From assembly GCA_029207755.1 (NCBI GenBank), contig JARCOQ010000002.1:60223576-60287575 (forward strand): DNA of 64,000 nt, in the 5' to 3' direction. Numbering within the stretch: position 1 is the first letter of the stretch; each line of letters starts with the position of its first letter. The position numbers and the translations under genes were made by a program. Source of the stretch: Chamaea fasciata (Eukaryota; Chordata; Aves; Passeriformes; Sylviidae). The notes under the pieces are model-generated. The model was not told where the DNA came from and searched no databases. It worked only from the letters and a program-made list of their open reading frames with translations. This document shows, piece after piece, positions 27,278 to 41,200 of the stretch.

Positions 27278-29484
27278 AAAAGGCACATATCTTTGTTCTG
27301 AAACTCCTGCTGACTCTCAGCAGTCTCTTTCCAGATTGCTCTTTTACAGAACTGTTTCTTTTTCTGTCATGAAGACAGAGAATAAGTGGCTTGCCCAATG
27401 AATCTGAGTGCTGGAGCCTTTCTTCATACAAGCTGTGACAACAGTCACTTTTTAAAGCTAACCATAAAAGATCTATACGTCTTTTTCAGGTTTGAATATT
27501 TACCACTTGACTTAAAATGTATCATGACTTCTTTCAGACTCATTAAAATCAAAGTAATTTGGGGGAGAGTTGGTGAATTCCCTTGATAAAAGCCACATCC
27601 TCATTCCCTGATTTTTGACTTTTCCTATGAAATTAAGGAAAGGCAAAATCCAAGTTCTTTATAATAAATATTGCATCTCATTATAAAAAAAAAAAAAAAA
27701 AGGCAAAAGAACCCCCCCAAAAAACCCCAACAAATTTCACTCCAGGTTTTGCCATTATATAAATGACATGTATATAAAAAAAAATTGAATGAGTCACAGA
27801 GACTTGAAAATCAGGGTTCACAGTGGAATCTGACAGCTTTTTTACTCTGTTTTTAATCAGGTTTAATTGTTGTCAGCTGAGTGATCTATGAAGGTCTTAC
27901 CTTTATGAGAGGCTTGTAGGTGTGGGTTTTTGCTGTTATTGCTAATTTGGAGCCAGAAATAGTTGTGTGTAATTAAGAATCCACATGCAAGGTCAGATTT
28001 TGTGTTCATTGAAAGGGACTTAGCAGGGATTCATGTGGTGTGACATAATTTTGTTCATTAGGATAAGAAGCTTATATTCTTTCACTGTAATCACCCCCTC
28101 ATGAAGAAAAGCCAGAGCTCCATACTGATTGACTAGAACTTTACATGGCCCTGTTGTTGAGCACTGAGTGTATTTGGTTTTACATTGTTTTCTAAAAACA
28201 TTACATTTTCCCATCTTGTGCAAGTCAAATGCATTTATTTTTTAAAAAAAACACCCTGAAGTTTTTTACATTTCAGACCAAAATTCCTTACACATAATAT
28301 TTTCTCATATGTAAAAATACACATATTTACCTGTATCAAGCCAAAAACACAGTTAGAAGAAATGCTGGCTGAACTATAAGTAATAATATAATGGAGGCAT
28401 ACTTATGTGTAAGCATAGAAGAAATGCTGATGTGATGTTTTATAGACTGATTTTTGGAAAAACATTTCTTTAAAAAACTGTTAATACGGACGGATTGTAG
28501 AACTAGCAGCCCAAAAGTCATATAGACTAGCCACTAAGAAACAAGACAAAAACAGCCAAGGTGTTTGAACATCAGGATCTTGCTTACTGTTTTTAGGTGA
28601 CTGTCATGTAATAAGAGATGACGAGAGTCACCATCCCCTTTCTCCAGTGGAGGACAGGAGTAAAGAAGTATGCAGACATAGCGGGGCCAAACATGCAAGC
28701 AGTGAGACTGTGCTGAGAATCCTTTTCCCTTGCCCCTTAAGCAGACAGGTGCCTTAGGCACCTTTCTACTCTGATTAAGCCTTGAGTCATTTCTGACTTC
28801 AGGGTACTGCATGCTGAGCATGCTGATTGTCGTTTGCTCACTTCAGAGGGACTGACTCCTTTAGATCTTTCTCTGTGGTGTCTACGTCTTTTGTATAGAC
28901 AGCCTAAGCCAATTCCACTGGAAGGGTGAATTGCCTCTAAGTTACAGATATATAACTTATGGTACTTTGATACGTAACTTTTGGATAACTAAACTTTTAT
29001 GGGAACTGGCCTACTTTTCGTATTGACCTTGTTAGGAGTTTTTCCTGAAAGTTTTGCATTGTAACCCTGGAAGTGCTGTCAAAATACAAGGTGTTACTGC
29101 AATAAAAGGTGCATCGTAATTTATATGCCAGCAGAGGATCAGGGTTTAAATGGTTGTTGGCTCCTATTTCTATCTGATTTTAATGAGTTAAACAGAAAAG
29201 AATTTCTGATCTGGGAGAAAATACCAGAGAGATCACAGACAAGACAAAAGACAAGAAAAAATTATGGCTGACTTGTCTTGTGCTGGCAACAGTGTTTCTG
29301 TGAGAGGGAGATTCAGCAAGAACAGTGCCAGAAGTATATTCCAACTCAGCATTTTTCATATTCAGTGTTTTTTACAAGGCTCCCATAGGTGTTTTTTTTT
29401 TCTGAAGCACTAGTAAGATTGCAAAAAAACTCCATTCATTTCTAGAAGAGACCTAGTATCTATCAAAGAGTTAATTAATATATT
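27278..29484. other. Gene-free stretch
   Basis: No gene seen. It holds a poly-A run at 27685-27701 next to a C-run, and a small perfect hairpin (AGGTGCC, loop TTA, GGCACCT) at 28747-28763. Confidence 0.5.
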
Positions 29485-29641
29485 AATTATATTATATTAT
29501 ATTATATTATATTATATTATATTATATTATATTATATTATATTATATTATATTATATTATATTATATTATACTATATTATATTATATTATATTATATTAT
29601 ATTATATTATATTATATTATATTATATTTATTATATTATAT
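29485..29641. repeat. ATTAT pentanucleotide microsatellite (~155 bp)
   Basis: About thirty head-to-tail copies of ATTAT with two small interruptions, one ACTAT unit near 29571 and a TTTATT near 29628. The bottom strand reads as ATAAT. Such long AT-only pentamers are unwinding-prone and unstable in length. Confidence 0.97.
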
Positions 29642-31820
29642 TCCAGTTCCAGACCTGTGAGGAAAAAAAAAATGGAGAATCTCAAAGACAGAGTCTTGTT
29701 TAAGGAAGAACAGGAAGGAAGCCTTGGAAGAGGACTAACTGGAAGAGACGTAGTTTAAATTCTGTCTTAAATGGGTTCTTGAACTTCAGGCCAACCAGTA
29801 GAGGAGCTGCTAAAAGCTGTTGAGCTCAGATTATCCCTGTAGTAATAAATATGGTCACAGAGGAAAAGGTGTTAAGATAGAGGTTTATGTGTTTAAACAG
29901 CAGCAGAGAGAATAGGAATTTTGTAGACTGGCAAGTTCCCAGCCCTTGAATCTCAATGAAATGAGTGTTATCTCCTTCCCTCTTTGCAAATACCAGCTGT
30001 CTGAAATTCACTGGCTGATGAAAAACAAGATACCTGGATAAGAATATTATAGATACCAACTAGATTTAATCTCTATGTAACATTATTCTTTGGAAATACT
30101 AGTTGCTGAACTAAGCTCCTCCATTCTCACCATGTCCAAAAAATTGAAGGAAAAGTAAGGTGGTTGATTGTACCATGAGGCGTCTGAAACTTTCTCTTTG
30201 GGGTCAAAACCTGAGACTGAGCTAGCTCTTAATCATGTACAATGACATGTCTGATTTTGGACAGACCTGTGCTTGACTGACAGTATAAACTTAACTTAGA
30301 AAGTGGCGGTAAGCTTAAAAATACCCATTATTACTGTCTGTAATCAAACTGCACCATCTCATCCTTAATGAGGTTGTGACAGGAGAATGAGATATGCTTG
30401 TGTAAACGCATCAAGAAAGAAGTGGTACCAGTCTAAAGTAGGTCCATTAATAAATGAGATGGAGAAATAAATTACTAATGATTTTGAAATGGCTGAGATA
30501 AAGAAATTCCATGCCAAGCTGGCTTTAATAAGAGAAATAACATTAGGTGAATTAGGAGTGCTGGAAAATCCCCACTAAACTGAATTCAATGTGAGAGTAC
30601 AGCTAAGGAAATAAAGTTTTGTGCATGACTGTTACTACACGGTAAAATGAGGCACTCTCTAGTGCATCTGTAGTACTAGAACCCCTCTTATTCTCTGCAG
30701 AGGTTATTACTGGGACTGTATTTTCCAAAACCATCTTAAACTGTTGATTCTATTAAAAGAAATAACAGTGCCTCTAGGTTGTCTCATTCATGCCTTTTCT
30801 CTTGTTCTGTTGCCCTACCTGTTTTGACAGAAGTGTTTGCACTGCCTTACATCTAACTGCATTTTTGTAGCTTTCCCTTGGGACAAACAACTTCTACAGA
30901 ATAATGAGGTTTATTAGCTTGAGCGAAGGTAATTCAACAGCATTGCTTCCATTAAACAAAAAAAATTGTCAGCTCAGGTATGTCTTCATGGCAGAGCATT
31001 CATTGCACTGTTTAGATTTACTCTAATTAGATGTTAAGCTGAAGATTTCTTACTGCTACTGGAGTTGATACTGACTGCCATTTTTGCTCTTATCAGGTTT
31101 TATTCTAGATGTTTCCTCCATATTATGCCTTTCATTCTCTCCTTTTCTGCTCAGGTCGTTAAATCCTACCTGACTGATTTTTCCAGTCACACTCTTTTGC
31201 CTTTCATACAACACTTTGAACTCTTTCTTCTTTTTGAGGAATGTGGTACATTAGGAAGGCTCATTTGGAAATGAAAAGCCCATCTTTTTTATCATACTTT
31301 TCATGCTCATAAAAGTATGAGGTGCATTAGAATAATGTAATCTTGAAACAATCACCCTGAGAGGTGTGAAATGTCTCTCTTTATAGAGGGTTTCCTGTTT
31401 TAATATCAAGGTGATTAATGGTTGGAAGGGTCAATAATTTAGCAGGACCATTTTGGTGATAGGTTGTTTTATAATACTCAATTTTTGACACTGAAAGATC
31501 CAACTATTATTTATGCAAATCCAAATACTTTCAAGCTGCTTTTCTGGTAATGATGCTAGTTCTGTTTTTTGATGTAAGCAAAATAAATTGAATGATGAAA
31601 ACCAGAAATGTTAAGGCCAATAGAGATAATTATACTTTTCTACAGTAGAACCAGAAATGGAACAAGCATTAACTTTATTGCAGTATTTATCAGTATGTTG
31701 AACTCAAGGTTTTTAATTTACAAGGCTCTTTCACACTATTCTAATTCTGCCACAGAGATGTTCCAATGAAAGCAGGGAGTTATAAATCAGAAGCAGAGAA
31801 TTATCTTCCCCAGTAGAAGA

Positions 31821-31854
<34 letters not shown>

Positions 31855-34540
31855 AAAGCCCAATGAGAGCCTCATTTTTCTGTCTCCCAGATCATTTATT
31901 TTGTTTCTAAGACATTTTCTGAGCCATATTCATTAGCCATTTCTCATCTGGTGTTCTTGTTCCATTTCATCTTCCCCAGAAGCACTATTATTTCGTACCA
32001 AAAAATGGTTGCTGGTTAGGAAGAGAAAATCAGAAGATGAGAGACTGCAAACATTGCCTTTCTGCTCAGAGATATGGGGAAAGAATGCCAAATGGTGAGG
32101 GAGCCTTTCCTTGGAAATTCAGTGGTGGATAAAAGGAGAAACATAATATCAAATATTGAGAATTATCTGGAAATATAATGGAAAAAGAAATGGCATTTCC
32201 TCTTCTTTAGAAACAAGGTGTGTACCTTTCTCCATATGAATATCAGTAACTTACTTGTGAATTCAAAGCTCTTGTGCACTGCATACTTTGCTGAATATTC
32301 AGACAACCTATACAAATTGCTTGAATATCTCAAATCAAGAATAGCTCCTGTATATGTCATTAATAAAACATTTTGTGTCTGATGCTAAATCTAATGAAAT
32401 CTAACAAATGATAGAGAATGATTAGTAAAAGTTCAGACAAAAACTTAGAAAATGTTAAGCACATTATTTTGGCTTGTCATTTGCATTCTGAGTTCTGTGA
32501 ATTTCAATTCTTCTTTACATTGCTTTACATTAAAGTAATGGTGTAAGGTAGCCATAAGATTTTCTTATAAATGAAGAAAACCCATATGTACTCCATTCTT
32601 GCTGTTGAAAATATTGATAATATAATGATGCCAGGGAAAGAAGTTAAAGGAAAATGATAATCAGATTCTTACTGCATCTGGCAGAAATCTAAGAAATGTG
32701 GGTTTATAAAAATAAAGCTCCTGAATTTGATATAAACACTTTGATATTCTCCTTGAAGAAGTGAAGACTGGTAAAGTATTCTTAGGAAAAGTCCTTAAAT
32801 ACCAGAACTAGGGTCAGCACTGAGAATTGTAATCTGAAGCTTCAGTGAATTCACCTTGTCAGAAGAATCATGTGGTATCATATGCATCCCCTGAATCCTA
32901 CCATAGCATGTTTGAATCAAACCTATTAATAATCATGTTTTGGAGCTATGTAAATGTTCTCTTTACGGAAACAAGAGTAAATCATGTTAAAACACATTGA
33001 AAATACTGCTTGCACAGTCTTGCAAGAAGTAAATTTACGCTGTAACTCTGATTATCAAGGTAAATTGCTATGCCCGGCAAAGGAAACAAAGGCATTTCCT
33101 TGAAACATGTATTGAAATATTTTGAAGAATGTTTTATTGCATGTCGGTTGTTGAAAATTCTTGGGTTTTGTTTCTTTAGCAGCCTTGATAGCAAGAAGAG
33201 GTGAAGAAATGCTTTGTCACAGTTTTCAAAATGTTAGAGAAAATATTAATTTTAGTTTTTTATGTTTATCTAGACTTCAAAGATAAGAGCGGTAGTAATA
33301 GACTCATGGAAATCAAGTATACACATCCACCTTCATACTAATAAAGTTTGCTACTAAAACCCCATTGTTTTTTCTGTAAAATTATCTAATGCCTATTAAA
33401 GATCTTTACTATTATTTCAAACACACAGAGTTTTGTACTGAATGCTCACCCTAACTGGTATCTCTTTGGAGATTTAATGAAGTGAAGATATACCAACATT
33501 GTTAATGGCTTTTTTTGGAACGTGAGAAGAAGTTCATGCAAAGTAATTTATTTATGTTGGTATCTATAAAACCATGGGGAAAAAATCCTTGCTGAAGTTA
33601 ATTCATCTTTTTTAAAATTTATTGTTCATGTGTTATGCAACTACTGGAGTGTAAAATATGTGGGTTTTTTTTTTTAAATTATCTTTTTCTCAGACAGCAA
33701 ATTCCAGCTCTGTAATGTGACTTTAATCCTACCCACTGAATGATAAAATGTAAAAAAACCTTTGAATCACCATGATGTAAATTGTGCAAACAAATAATTT
33801 TTGAAATGACAAAAAACATAAATAAAGATTCATTTTACTATCTAGCATATTTGTTTCACAATACTGCATTCATGATACCAGCCTATTGCAATACCACAAT
33901 CCAAAGGTGAGTAAATACTGCCACTTTGTTATCATGCACACATATTTTAAAAGCCAGTCTTCTAAGCACATTTTCACTTGAATTACTGCTTATTCACACT
34001 GTGTGCTATTGCAAGACTAATTTTTGATGTTCATCCTATAGTGATTTAGAAATGACTTTAGAAAGACTGTAATTGATTGCAATCATAAAGTGCAGCTGTG
34101 TACAGGGGGAAAAAAAGCTCTCTTACAAAAGAAAGTGATTTAATTTGGATCTGGAGCAATTTTAATTATATTAAGATTTCTCCACCTGTTTGTGTCATAG
34201 AAGACAAGATAAACATTTGCTCATAATTCAAATTCATTAATATTGTGATTCAAACTATTCAATTTTATACTTAATATATTTAAAAATGTTCAGTGTTTAA
34301 TATTGTACCGAGCAGGATAGAGTTTGAAGCTTGAGACACCTAGATACAGCTGTCCACATGCAAATATCTGTATGTTTAGCTGGGTCAAACGGGCCAGTCC
34401 CATCCATATGCCTTGGGTACTGCTGGGTATTGCAGGTAGCACAAGGTGACTCTTTTCTTGGCAATTGAAGCTCAACCACGTGCAGTTCAATTAATTTGTC
34501 CTAGGTAATGACTCAGCTGTCCAGTCACCAGACATGTGTT
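29642..34540. other. Gene-free AT-rich stretch
   Basis: No coding or RNA gene seen. It contains a 10-bp perfect hairpin at 31292-31320 (TCATACTTTT with AAAAGTATGA) and a 23-base poly-A run at 31822-31844 followed by more A-rich sequence. Confidence 0.5.
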
Positions 34541-35200
34541 TTAGGGTGAGAGTAATAGCTCCTTGGGGCTCTCCTCACTTGACTAAACATAGGGATCTGG
34601 TGTCATCTGGGACATCATAGAGATTCTGAGGCACCATCTTACAGCTCCAGACAAACCTTGGGGCATACAAAAGACAGTGTGGACAGTGGGGATACCCAGG
34701 GTGTGTTAAACAGCACTAAATGCCTAGGTATGGGCAGTTCCATGCAGGCTCCATCAACCGTATTGACAAGAGGCTTGGTTTAGTTGCCTACACCTAGAAG
34801 ATTTAGAGGAGGGACTTATTTGCCTAAACATAGGTGACTTGTGTTATGAGATGCCCTAAGGTTCATGTCCAGACTCCTTGATACTTCTCAACCAGGTATG
34901 GCTTCAGTTGTCACCAGGATGATTCAAGTCACACACATCAAGTCACGCTTGATGCTACATTGAGATAATTTGAGACCTTAATGTCATCTAAGAGATCCTA
35001 GCATTCGTATTAAATTGGTAAATGTGAGAAGAGAAGCAGAGGAGACTCTTACCCTTAGGTAATACAGCCAGAGGCCAGCTGGGATGGCTTTTCAGTGGTG
35101 CTAGAGGTGCTACTTTAGATCCTTGATAAAAATTCCAGATATCCACTACTTGTAAAAACCTATGCATAGATGTCTAAAGACAGGTGTCTTTCTGTTCTGA
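34541..35200. repeat. Possible old interspersed repeat with internal subrepeats
   Basis: This block has higher GC than its neighbours. It repeats the phrase CTAAACATAGG at 34583 and 34824, each followed by a related sequence (GATCTGGTGTCATCTGGGA versus TGACTTGTGTTATGAGAT), and a looser third copy lies near 35161. The pattern suggests an old LTR or other repeat with an internal duplication of about 240 bp. I cannot name the family, and the edges are approximate. Confidence 0.35.
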
Positions 35201-38200
35201 ATATTATCAAAAAGGAAATCTAAAAGTGTCTATAATAAAAAAGGCTATCAGAACCAAGAGAATAGTCATGAGTATTTTTTAAATTAGCTAATAAAATACT
35301 ATGCTAGCTTCTTTTAAAATTATTTCCATCCAATGCACAATGTTTCTATAGATTCATGTTTAACTCCTTTCTACTACAGCATTACTTGTAATTTCTTTGT
35401 CTGCAAAATAAAGACAAGATTCCCCTTGTATAGAAATGTATTTGGCTATATCTGAAAGCTAACTCTAAATTAATACATATGAAGTTTCTCTGGGTCCTTT
35501 CAGCCTAGTCATTATCCTGTAGGTACAATTAGTCTAGTTCAACATAGGAGAATTGTGGGATTCCTTGTGATGCTCTATGTAAGGAGCAAAGCTGACGGAA
35601 GAGTAAAATGGTATGCATTTTTTCTTACTGCATGTCCAAAAATATAATAATTTTGATAATTCTTCAACTATATTCTACTTAAATTTGGTCATGCCTTGTG
35701 GTTTTCTCCTCTTTGAATTTACATCCACAGGCAGTAGTAGACATACCTCACTACTGCTAAACTGATGTGCAAGGGCAGGTTTTGACACAGGACTCTGATT
35801 TGGTCGGTCTGCCTAGGTCTATCCCCATAGATCAGTTTTTTGTCTGCTTCCACTAGACATCTCCAAATGAAATTTGACTTAAAGGAAAGTAGCCCTAAGC
35901 AGTGTAGATGTGTGCCAGTTAGTGTTGGACTTCATGTCTCTCTTTTGTTTAGTGGTGCAGCATACAACCCCAGTGACTCTAACCCTTTTTAAAATAGTGT
36001 TTTCCTCAGGATACTATTTCTAAGCTACAATTCATAACAACAATTCTGTTTTTCACAATGCAGCTGTCTAAGTAACATGTTTTTATGAGATTGAGACCAG
36101 CACATCAGCTACAGTCTACCTCATCATGAAGCAGAATGTGGTTCACAAGTACTAGCTCTGACAAGGACTGGAAAGTCACAGCACAGTGATATGAAGACTG
36201 TCTTCTGTTTGAGTAACTCTCTTAAAGAAACTCTTGTAATTGCTATTTTGTCTAAGCAACTGAACAGCAATCATAAAATTCTGTGTCATCGTGTTACTTG
36301 AAATGGCCACCTGATACTTGATTGAAGAAGGATTGTACATTTCTCCCTTGAATTATTTGATGCAGAGACTGTGTACTATAGAAATTTAAATGTATGTATA
36401 TTTTATACATTTAAAAATACTGCAGGCCCAGATTTAATTTAGTTTTATTTAGAATCCAAGATAATTAACCCTGGAATCAATCTATGTTAGAGAAAATGTT
36501 TTCAGCTGCAGCTGCAGGCAGATATTTCAGTTTCAGACACAATAGCCACAGCTAATTATCCAGTCAACAATAATTCTGTTTAGTCTGAGGAGGAAAAAGC
36601 CACTTAGGTTTTCATTTTCAAGCTTTAAATCAGCAGATGCTGGAACTTAATCAGTCTTTGTGTAATGAGAAATTAAACACTGTCCTTAGAAAACTGATTT
36701 CACTCCTGTCTTCTGGAGTGAAAATTTAAATTTACATATGCCTTAAAAAAAACCCCAAACAAATTGCATTTTTAGTAGCTACAAGGAAAGTGATGTGAGG
36801 TTAAGCTGGGAAAGGTTATGCATTACAAAAGATCACACTTAGCATGGAAACACCTTGAGAGTTTTCACCTGGAAAAGCAGGCACAAAAGAACACAAATCT
36901 ATTTCATCACAAATGCTTTACAGTAAAATTGCAAGGAAAACATTAAAATAACCTTTTGTTTTTCCCTCTAAAGGAAGTTCACTACTAATTCTGAAATATC
37001 TAGCAGCACTGGACCTCTAACACAAAAATCAAAACTCTTAGCAAGAACAGATAAAAAACTAAAAATATAATAGGTGCATTGGAAAGAAGCTTTTGCTTCC
37101 TTTCTGCACATGATCTGCCTGATATCATCTTGTTTAAATTCCTCACTTGAAAAGGAAAAGGGTAGAGTAATGCTGCAGAACTATTATACAAATAATAAAT
37201 ATCTGGAAAGGAAGATCCATAACATGAAAGCAGGGTAGTTCCGGCTTTCATACTCAAGTTTTTTTTTTCTTCTTGGGAAAAAAACCCCCTGTGGTTTGTT
37301 TCCTGTCTCTCAAACTGCCTAAGGTGACCTGCAGACAAATGCATCTCCTGCATGTTGCGATCTCCTTAGAAGAAATCATTCTTTTGGGTTGGACCTGATA
37401 TTCACCTGGCCTATGAATTCAGGAATCTGTACATGAAAACCAGGGCTTGTAGGAAAGGTGGACATATGAGCGGGAAATTTGCCTTATAAAGGGTTGTGGA
37501 GTAAGTATACTTTTTAATTTGGTTGGTTCCTGCCTAATGTAGGAATGTGTAAGCAGCAATGTCTGTTGACACTCAGCTAGAAGCTAGAAAGTATAAAGGG
37601 TGAGTAGTTCCTGCCACCTCAGCGATTATCTACAGCTCCTGGCAGTCTAACGAAGCTGAAGGCATCCAAAGACCTGTGCTGCCCTTGCCAGTATACTTAA
37701 GCCCTCACTATATTGAATGCGTTTTGAAGGTGATTACCTTTTTCTCCAGTTACATCTTTGTGTCTGCTTCACTGCAAGGGTGCTGCCATTGGTTTGTCCT
37801 TTCTTTGAGACAGAAGGGCAGGGGACTTTTCAACCTCTGCTCAAAGGATCCACACCCGTTCCTTACAGATACATTGATTTCCACTATTTTCAGCTCCTCT
37901 GTCCTATTCAGTAGAACTTACATTACCAAACACAGTGGATGTAATTTCTTCCCCCTTATCCCAACATGCAAACTAATATGAAATTAGGCATTTTGTGCCT
38001 TCCCCCTTTCGAACATGTAAAAATCCTCATTTGCTCCTGTGCTAATCAGAGGAGGGAGGTATATAAGAAACTCTCTTCACAGTGTGGCCTCCTGGGCTCT
38101 CTTTGGTGCCTGCGATACGGCCATTCATGGGTTCACTTAAATGCAGCTTCACAACTACAGGACCAGTTCTAACAATGCTTACCAATAACTATTTTGTCTA

Positions 38201-41200
38201 TGTGTTTCACTGTGTCATGGAAAGGGGCTGTAATTCTTTATTATTGAGATGATATAATCATTAACACAGTAACTGAAATTAATAGTGTTAGCCTGTGTTT
38301 AATTCATGGAGAAGAAGACATCACGTGTTAGGGACAGTCTTTTTGGGGGGTAATCTTGTATGGGCTGGGCAAAAGTAGACCTAAAGAACAATGTGGTTAG
38401 TAATTCTGCTAGAAATAAAGAAATTTGAAAAAAAAAAGGTGATTCTTTTTACTTTTAAAATTGATTCTGTGTCTAATAAAATCATGTGCATTTAGAAGGG
38501 AGCACATAAGTTCCAGGTGGCCACAGAACACACATTTATGTCCAAAAATTGGAGAAAAACCATGAAGAGTTAGCTAAGGTGAAATATTATATTTCTCTTT
38601 TAATATTAGAAAAGTGTGTGTCACTAGGTATTTTTGAAATCAAGTTAGACTTGAGCAGAGGCTACTTTCACTTCACATGTCACAAAACATGTCCTTATGT
38701 TTTCAGTCATTTGCATGTATCACTGCTAATTATAATTACGCTAGTTAAAATATTACTTTGGTTGTTTTATGAAATTTTTTGGTTAATAAATCTCTAAAGC
38801 AGTCTGCAGATGGAACTAGTCTGTAATTTGAATTAGGACTGAATTGTTTGAATAAAATGAAATAGTCTGGCTTAAAGAAAAAAATTTACAGATATATGCC
38901 AGCTATTTTTAAAACCTAATTTAAATATACATACCTTCTGTGCATTTGCTGATATATAAATTAAAGAGATAATGTCTTTTTTTTTTCTTTTTTTTTTTTT
39001 TTTTTCTTTTCCAAATACAGCAACTATTGACCAAATAGATAGCAATAGTTCAAAGTAGAAACTGGGTTAGAGTTTACTGTGTCAGTGATGTGTGGATTAC
39101 AGACTCCCCAAGTACATATTCATAAGATAAAGCAAATGACTCCTATGGAATCTCACTGGGCTATCATAGCAGAGAATTGCAGATTAAAGATTACTTGAGT
39201 TAGTTAGGATTGCAGTGAAGCAAACATAATGGGTTTCCTATTGACAAAGTATTCTCAGTTACAGTTTTTATTTTCCGTGTATCCAAAAAATAGCAGAATA
39301 GATTGAGGGTGAATGTAAAGGCTCTCTCAGCTGGAATGAAGGTATTGGGTGGACAGGTAAGATTTGAGCCAGATTAAAATCCCATTCAATGTAGTTACCA
39401 CAAGTATAAAAAGACTGGAGAGAATGAGACAGTGTTTCAGGTCCGTTGGTATTCCTCTGTGTTACAATAACGCTCAGTAATTCAGACCAGTGGGAGAAAA
39501 AATTACTTTCAGAGACTATTTAGTTAGCATGAGGAGAAAGAATCTTCTGTACCTATGAAAGGCTTTAGTTCTTATTTTTATAACTCAAATTTCCCAAACA
39601 CTGCCACAGCCTGAAGACAGAGCAGAAACACAGCAAGGGTTGCAGAAGCCTGAGAAAGAGCCGTGGGTAGGCATAGCCTTCCCTGTACACGAGGAAGAAT
39701 GGACACATAGTCAAGAGGGTAGACCACGCTTAGTCAAAAAAGGAAAAGAAATTTACAGGTAATAAAAGAATAAACATTATTGTACAAAGGCAAACAGGAT
39801 AATTGTTGCTGGTGTACTGGAAATGTAGAGTAGCTTGTTACACTACCTAAAAATGCAGAAAATTTCTTTTTGTAAATTATTTATCTTATGTGAAAGTTAC
39901 ATTGACAAATTTAAAAACCTGAAAACCTTCATTTACAATCAGATGTACATCCTACACTTATTCATAATAACCATAAAATTATTGCTTGTAATTTTAGTCA
40001 TAAGTATAGCAAAAGAATGGACATGACAGCTATTATTTTGCTATATATGAAATAGTGAAAGACTCCCCAGTATTCATATCCGGGATCTTTGCTGTCTGTT
40101 TACCATTCCTCCTGTGGACCCATATACCAAACAGTTGCAAGTTTCATAGAAAAGCAGGAAACAAAAGCCACACAGTATTAAAAGTTAAGGTACAGGATTT
40201 TAAGATTTAAGGGGACAGCTCACACAGGACTTGATTAGACAGCAGTGATTTATCTTAAAATATGTTCCACTGAAATCTTTTAATCTGTGTAATACTGCAT
40301 GCAGATACTTAAATCACATTAAAGTTAGAGTTGCTTACACGTATCTGTGTTTTCATGATGTAAGACCCTACATTCAGTGCAATGTGATGGAGCATATCCA
40401 ATGGAAAATCTATTTTGATCGTCATGGAAGTAGAAAAAAGACAGTGTATAAAAGACTATTTTCTAAAGGGAACTATCAGAAGTTCCTCAAGCACTGTTTC
40501 CCTGAGTACAGTAAATATCACCAGTTATTGCAGCAAAAGACAAGTATGTGAAGTGCATTGGCAACAAAAGTATTACCTCTCACAATACTTGATATTATAG
40601 GCATAGCAGACTGATAGACTTTCCAGGGCCTTCTTATAAAAATTGAAATCTGCTTGATAATTCTAAATTTTTTAAAACAATTTGATGTTGTATGAGGAGA
40701 GCAAGGGGATAAAAAAGAAAAAAGAAAAAAGGAAAAAAAAAAAGGTCCAAAGCCATGATACATTTTTGCTTCAGACTAATTAAGGAAAATGAGAGTATAA
40801 GTTTTGTAATTTGTGAATATTGGCATGCATGGTCAGTCAAGGGGGAAGAAAGCTGAGAGCTCATAAAGCACAGGCCATCTGTCTTCTTTACAGAGATAAT
40901 TAAGTATAGTACAACCTGTGGCAAAATGACAAAAGTATTGATATTCAGTACAGGGATATTAAGGAATCTGATTTATAAGTTAGTAGTTCATTAATAATTA
41001 TTTTTCATATAGCATTCAGATCATACTCCTTTTCTTTTGAAATCTGTTTTCAAGTAAATACTATTGAATGGAAGATAAAATTCAAGGAAAAACTATTTTT
41101 GATCATGCCTACAATTCTAATGAACTCTAATGAAAATGTTCAGTTATTTAAAATAAAAACCCATTAAATAGATTTTTGTAGTTTAACAAAATAATTTAAA

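Noticed and set aside
31292..31320. 10-bp hairpin considered as a microRNA precursor
   Set aside because: Stem far too short, and pairing does not extend outward.
37000..37981. Opposing open frames of 117 and 101 codons
   Set aside because: No domain, signal or exon structure recognised; consistent with chance in moderately AT-rich DNA.
38977..39020. Pyrimidine tract followed by an AG, resembling a splice acceptor
   Set aside because: Poly-T runs are frequent here and no open exon with a donor site follows.
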